From positions 563,001-627,000 of the forward strand of contig NZ_JAGINK010000001.1 of NCBI RefSeq assembly GCF_017875955.1: a stretch of 64,000 nt of DNA, read 5' to 3'. Below, piece after piece: positions 63,313-64,000 of the stretch (positions are counted from its first letter, which is position 1; each line of letters begins with the position of its first letter). The DNA is from Pseudomonas sp. BP8. Lineage in GTDB: Bacteria; Pseudomonadota; Gammaproteobacteria; Pseudomonadales; Pseudomonadaceae. Under the pieces are notes generated by a model, which was not told the DNA's origin, searched no databases, and saw nothing but the letters and a program-made list of their open reading frames with translations. The position numbers and the translations under genes were made by a program.

Positions 63313-63502
63313 GCTGGCCGGACCTGATGAAGAAAAAGAGTTGACGTTCACCACGGCCTCGAGGTGGGCCGAGAACAGATTGGCGGCCATTATTGCAAGT
63401 AATTCTTGTTAACAGAAGCAATAGGATTGGTTTTTTTAATCTTTGTCTAGCCGTTGATCGTGTAGTCCGGCTAGCCTGAGCCTTTAGAAATGGAGTCTTG
63501 TA

Positions 63503-64000
63503 ATGTCAGATTTATCGGCTTTGATCGTGGGATGCGGAGATGTTGGCGGGCGTTTGGCCCAACAACTACTGGCCACTGGCTGGCATGTCAGCGGTCTGAG
63601 GCGGTCGGTCGGGCAATTGCCAAAGGGCGTTCAACCGGTCGCTGCGGACTTGGCCGATGACGCCATTCCGGCTGCTTGGCCGGATCGTGCGCCGGACTAT
63701 GTCATCTATTGCTTGGCGGCCAGCCAGCATGACGAAGCGGGATACAAGGCGGCTTATGTCGACGGCCTGCGGAATGTCCTGAGCTGGTTGCAGGCCCGAG
63801 GGCAGAACCCGCGACGCTTGTTGTTCGTCTCCAGCAGCAGCGTGTTTGCCCAACAGCAGGGTGAGTGGGTCGATGAAACTGCGGCTACCGAGCCTGAGGG
63901 CTATTCGGGCCGGATCATGCTTGAGGCCGAGCGCTTGGCGCTGGCCAGTGGTATCCCTGCCAGCGTAGTGCGGTTGACCGGGATCTACGGGCCGGGTCGA
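63503..64000 (+). CDS. NAD(P)-dependent epimerase/dehydratase-like protein (cut by window edge)
   Basis: The first 166 residues are visible. ALIVGCGDVGGRLAQQLLAT is the Rossmann dinucleotide loop, LLFVSSSSVFAQQQGEWVDE the family SxSSV segment, and VRLTGIYGPG the later strand. It resembles YeeZ-like short-chain epimerases of unknown substrate. The usual catalytic YxxxK appears changed: YSGRIMLEAE has Tyr but no Lys four residues on. GGAG lies before the ATG at 63503. Confidence 0.8.
   Translation, partial: MSDLSALIVGCGDVGGRLAQQLLATGWHVSGLRRSVGQLPKGVQPVAADLADDAIPAAWPDRAPDYVIYCLAASQHDEAGYKAAYVDGLRNVLSWLQARGQNPRRLLFVSSSSVFAQQQGEWVDETAATEPEGYSGRIMLEAERLALASGIPASVVRLTGIYGPGR

Noticed and set aside
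63391..63502. Fur box upstream of exbB
   Set aside because: The region is AT-rich with CAAGTAATTCTTG, but it does not match the GATAATGATAATCATTATC pattern well enough to call.

Overview
The window looks like chromosome of a Pseudomonas of the P. putida group. The grounds are high-GC codon use, a split pyruvate carboxylase (pycA/pycB) with its LysR regulator, pstC and pstA with very large periplasmic domains, an ExbB with a long Ala/Pro-rich N-terminus, and many copies of the roughly 33-bp REP element (ggcctcttcgcggggcaagc core). From memory, and not checked, the gene order resembles the KT2440 locus near PP_5305-PP_5358. No rRNA, tRNA or CRISPR array was seen.

Layout. (1) 1-10 kb holds a truncated CobW-type GTPase, a DUF3301 protein, pdxY, a hotdog thioesterase, a CPA2 antiporter, a SUKH protein, a Tim44-like protein, uvrD and a second-copy zwf. 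(2) 10-15.7 kb holds a HexR-type regulator divergent from zwf across a HexR-like palindrome, a small PA3496-family gene, pycR, pycA and pycB. (3) 15.7-17.5 kb is an accessory HipA/HipB toxin-antitoxin module in toxin-first order, preceded by four evenly spaced TGCA-N6-TGCA sites. (4) 17.5-29.6 kb holds an amino-acid ABC permease and binding protein without an ATPase, a homocysteine methyltransferase, two GNATs, a PaiB-like protein, a MocR regulator whose linker is encoded by DnaA-box-like 12-bp repeats, a polyamine binding protein plus acetylpolyamine deacetylase pair, an AraC regulator, aspA and a LysR regulator. (5) 29.6-35.4 kb holds purEK behind a terminator-like leader, small envelope proteins, a mutarotase, a thioesterase and an MFS symporter.

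(6) 35.4-37.9 kb is a low-GC bacteriocin island: a 5'-truncated, frameshifted S-pyocin-like toxin remnant, a DUF6392-type immunity gene, a degenerate second copy of that family, and a colicin-E-type immunity domain with an unusual helical extension. (7) 37.9-52 kb is the phosphate regulon: pstSCAB-phoU, with Pho boxes before pstS and pstC, and phoB-phoR further on. Between them lie a CheY-PilZ response regulator, an IS481-family element inserted in a REP sequence, an M23 peptidase and a CorC-like protein. (8) 52-64 kb holds a COG4315 protein, ubiC-ubiA, rubredoxin and its reductase, an HU gene, a YbaK-HDOD protein, oxyR-recG, exbB-exbD-tonB and the start of an NAD-dependent epimerase-like gene.

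Most of the window is core metabolism and maintenance. The accessory material is confined to the hip module, the bacteriocin island, the IS element and the REP clusters.
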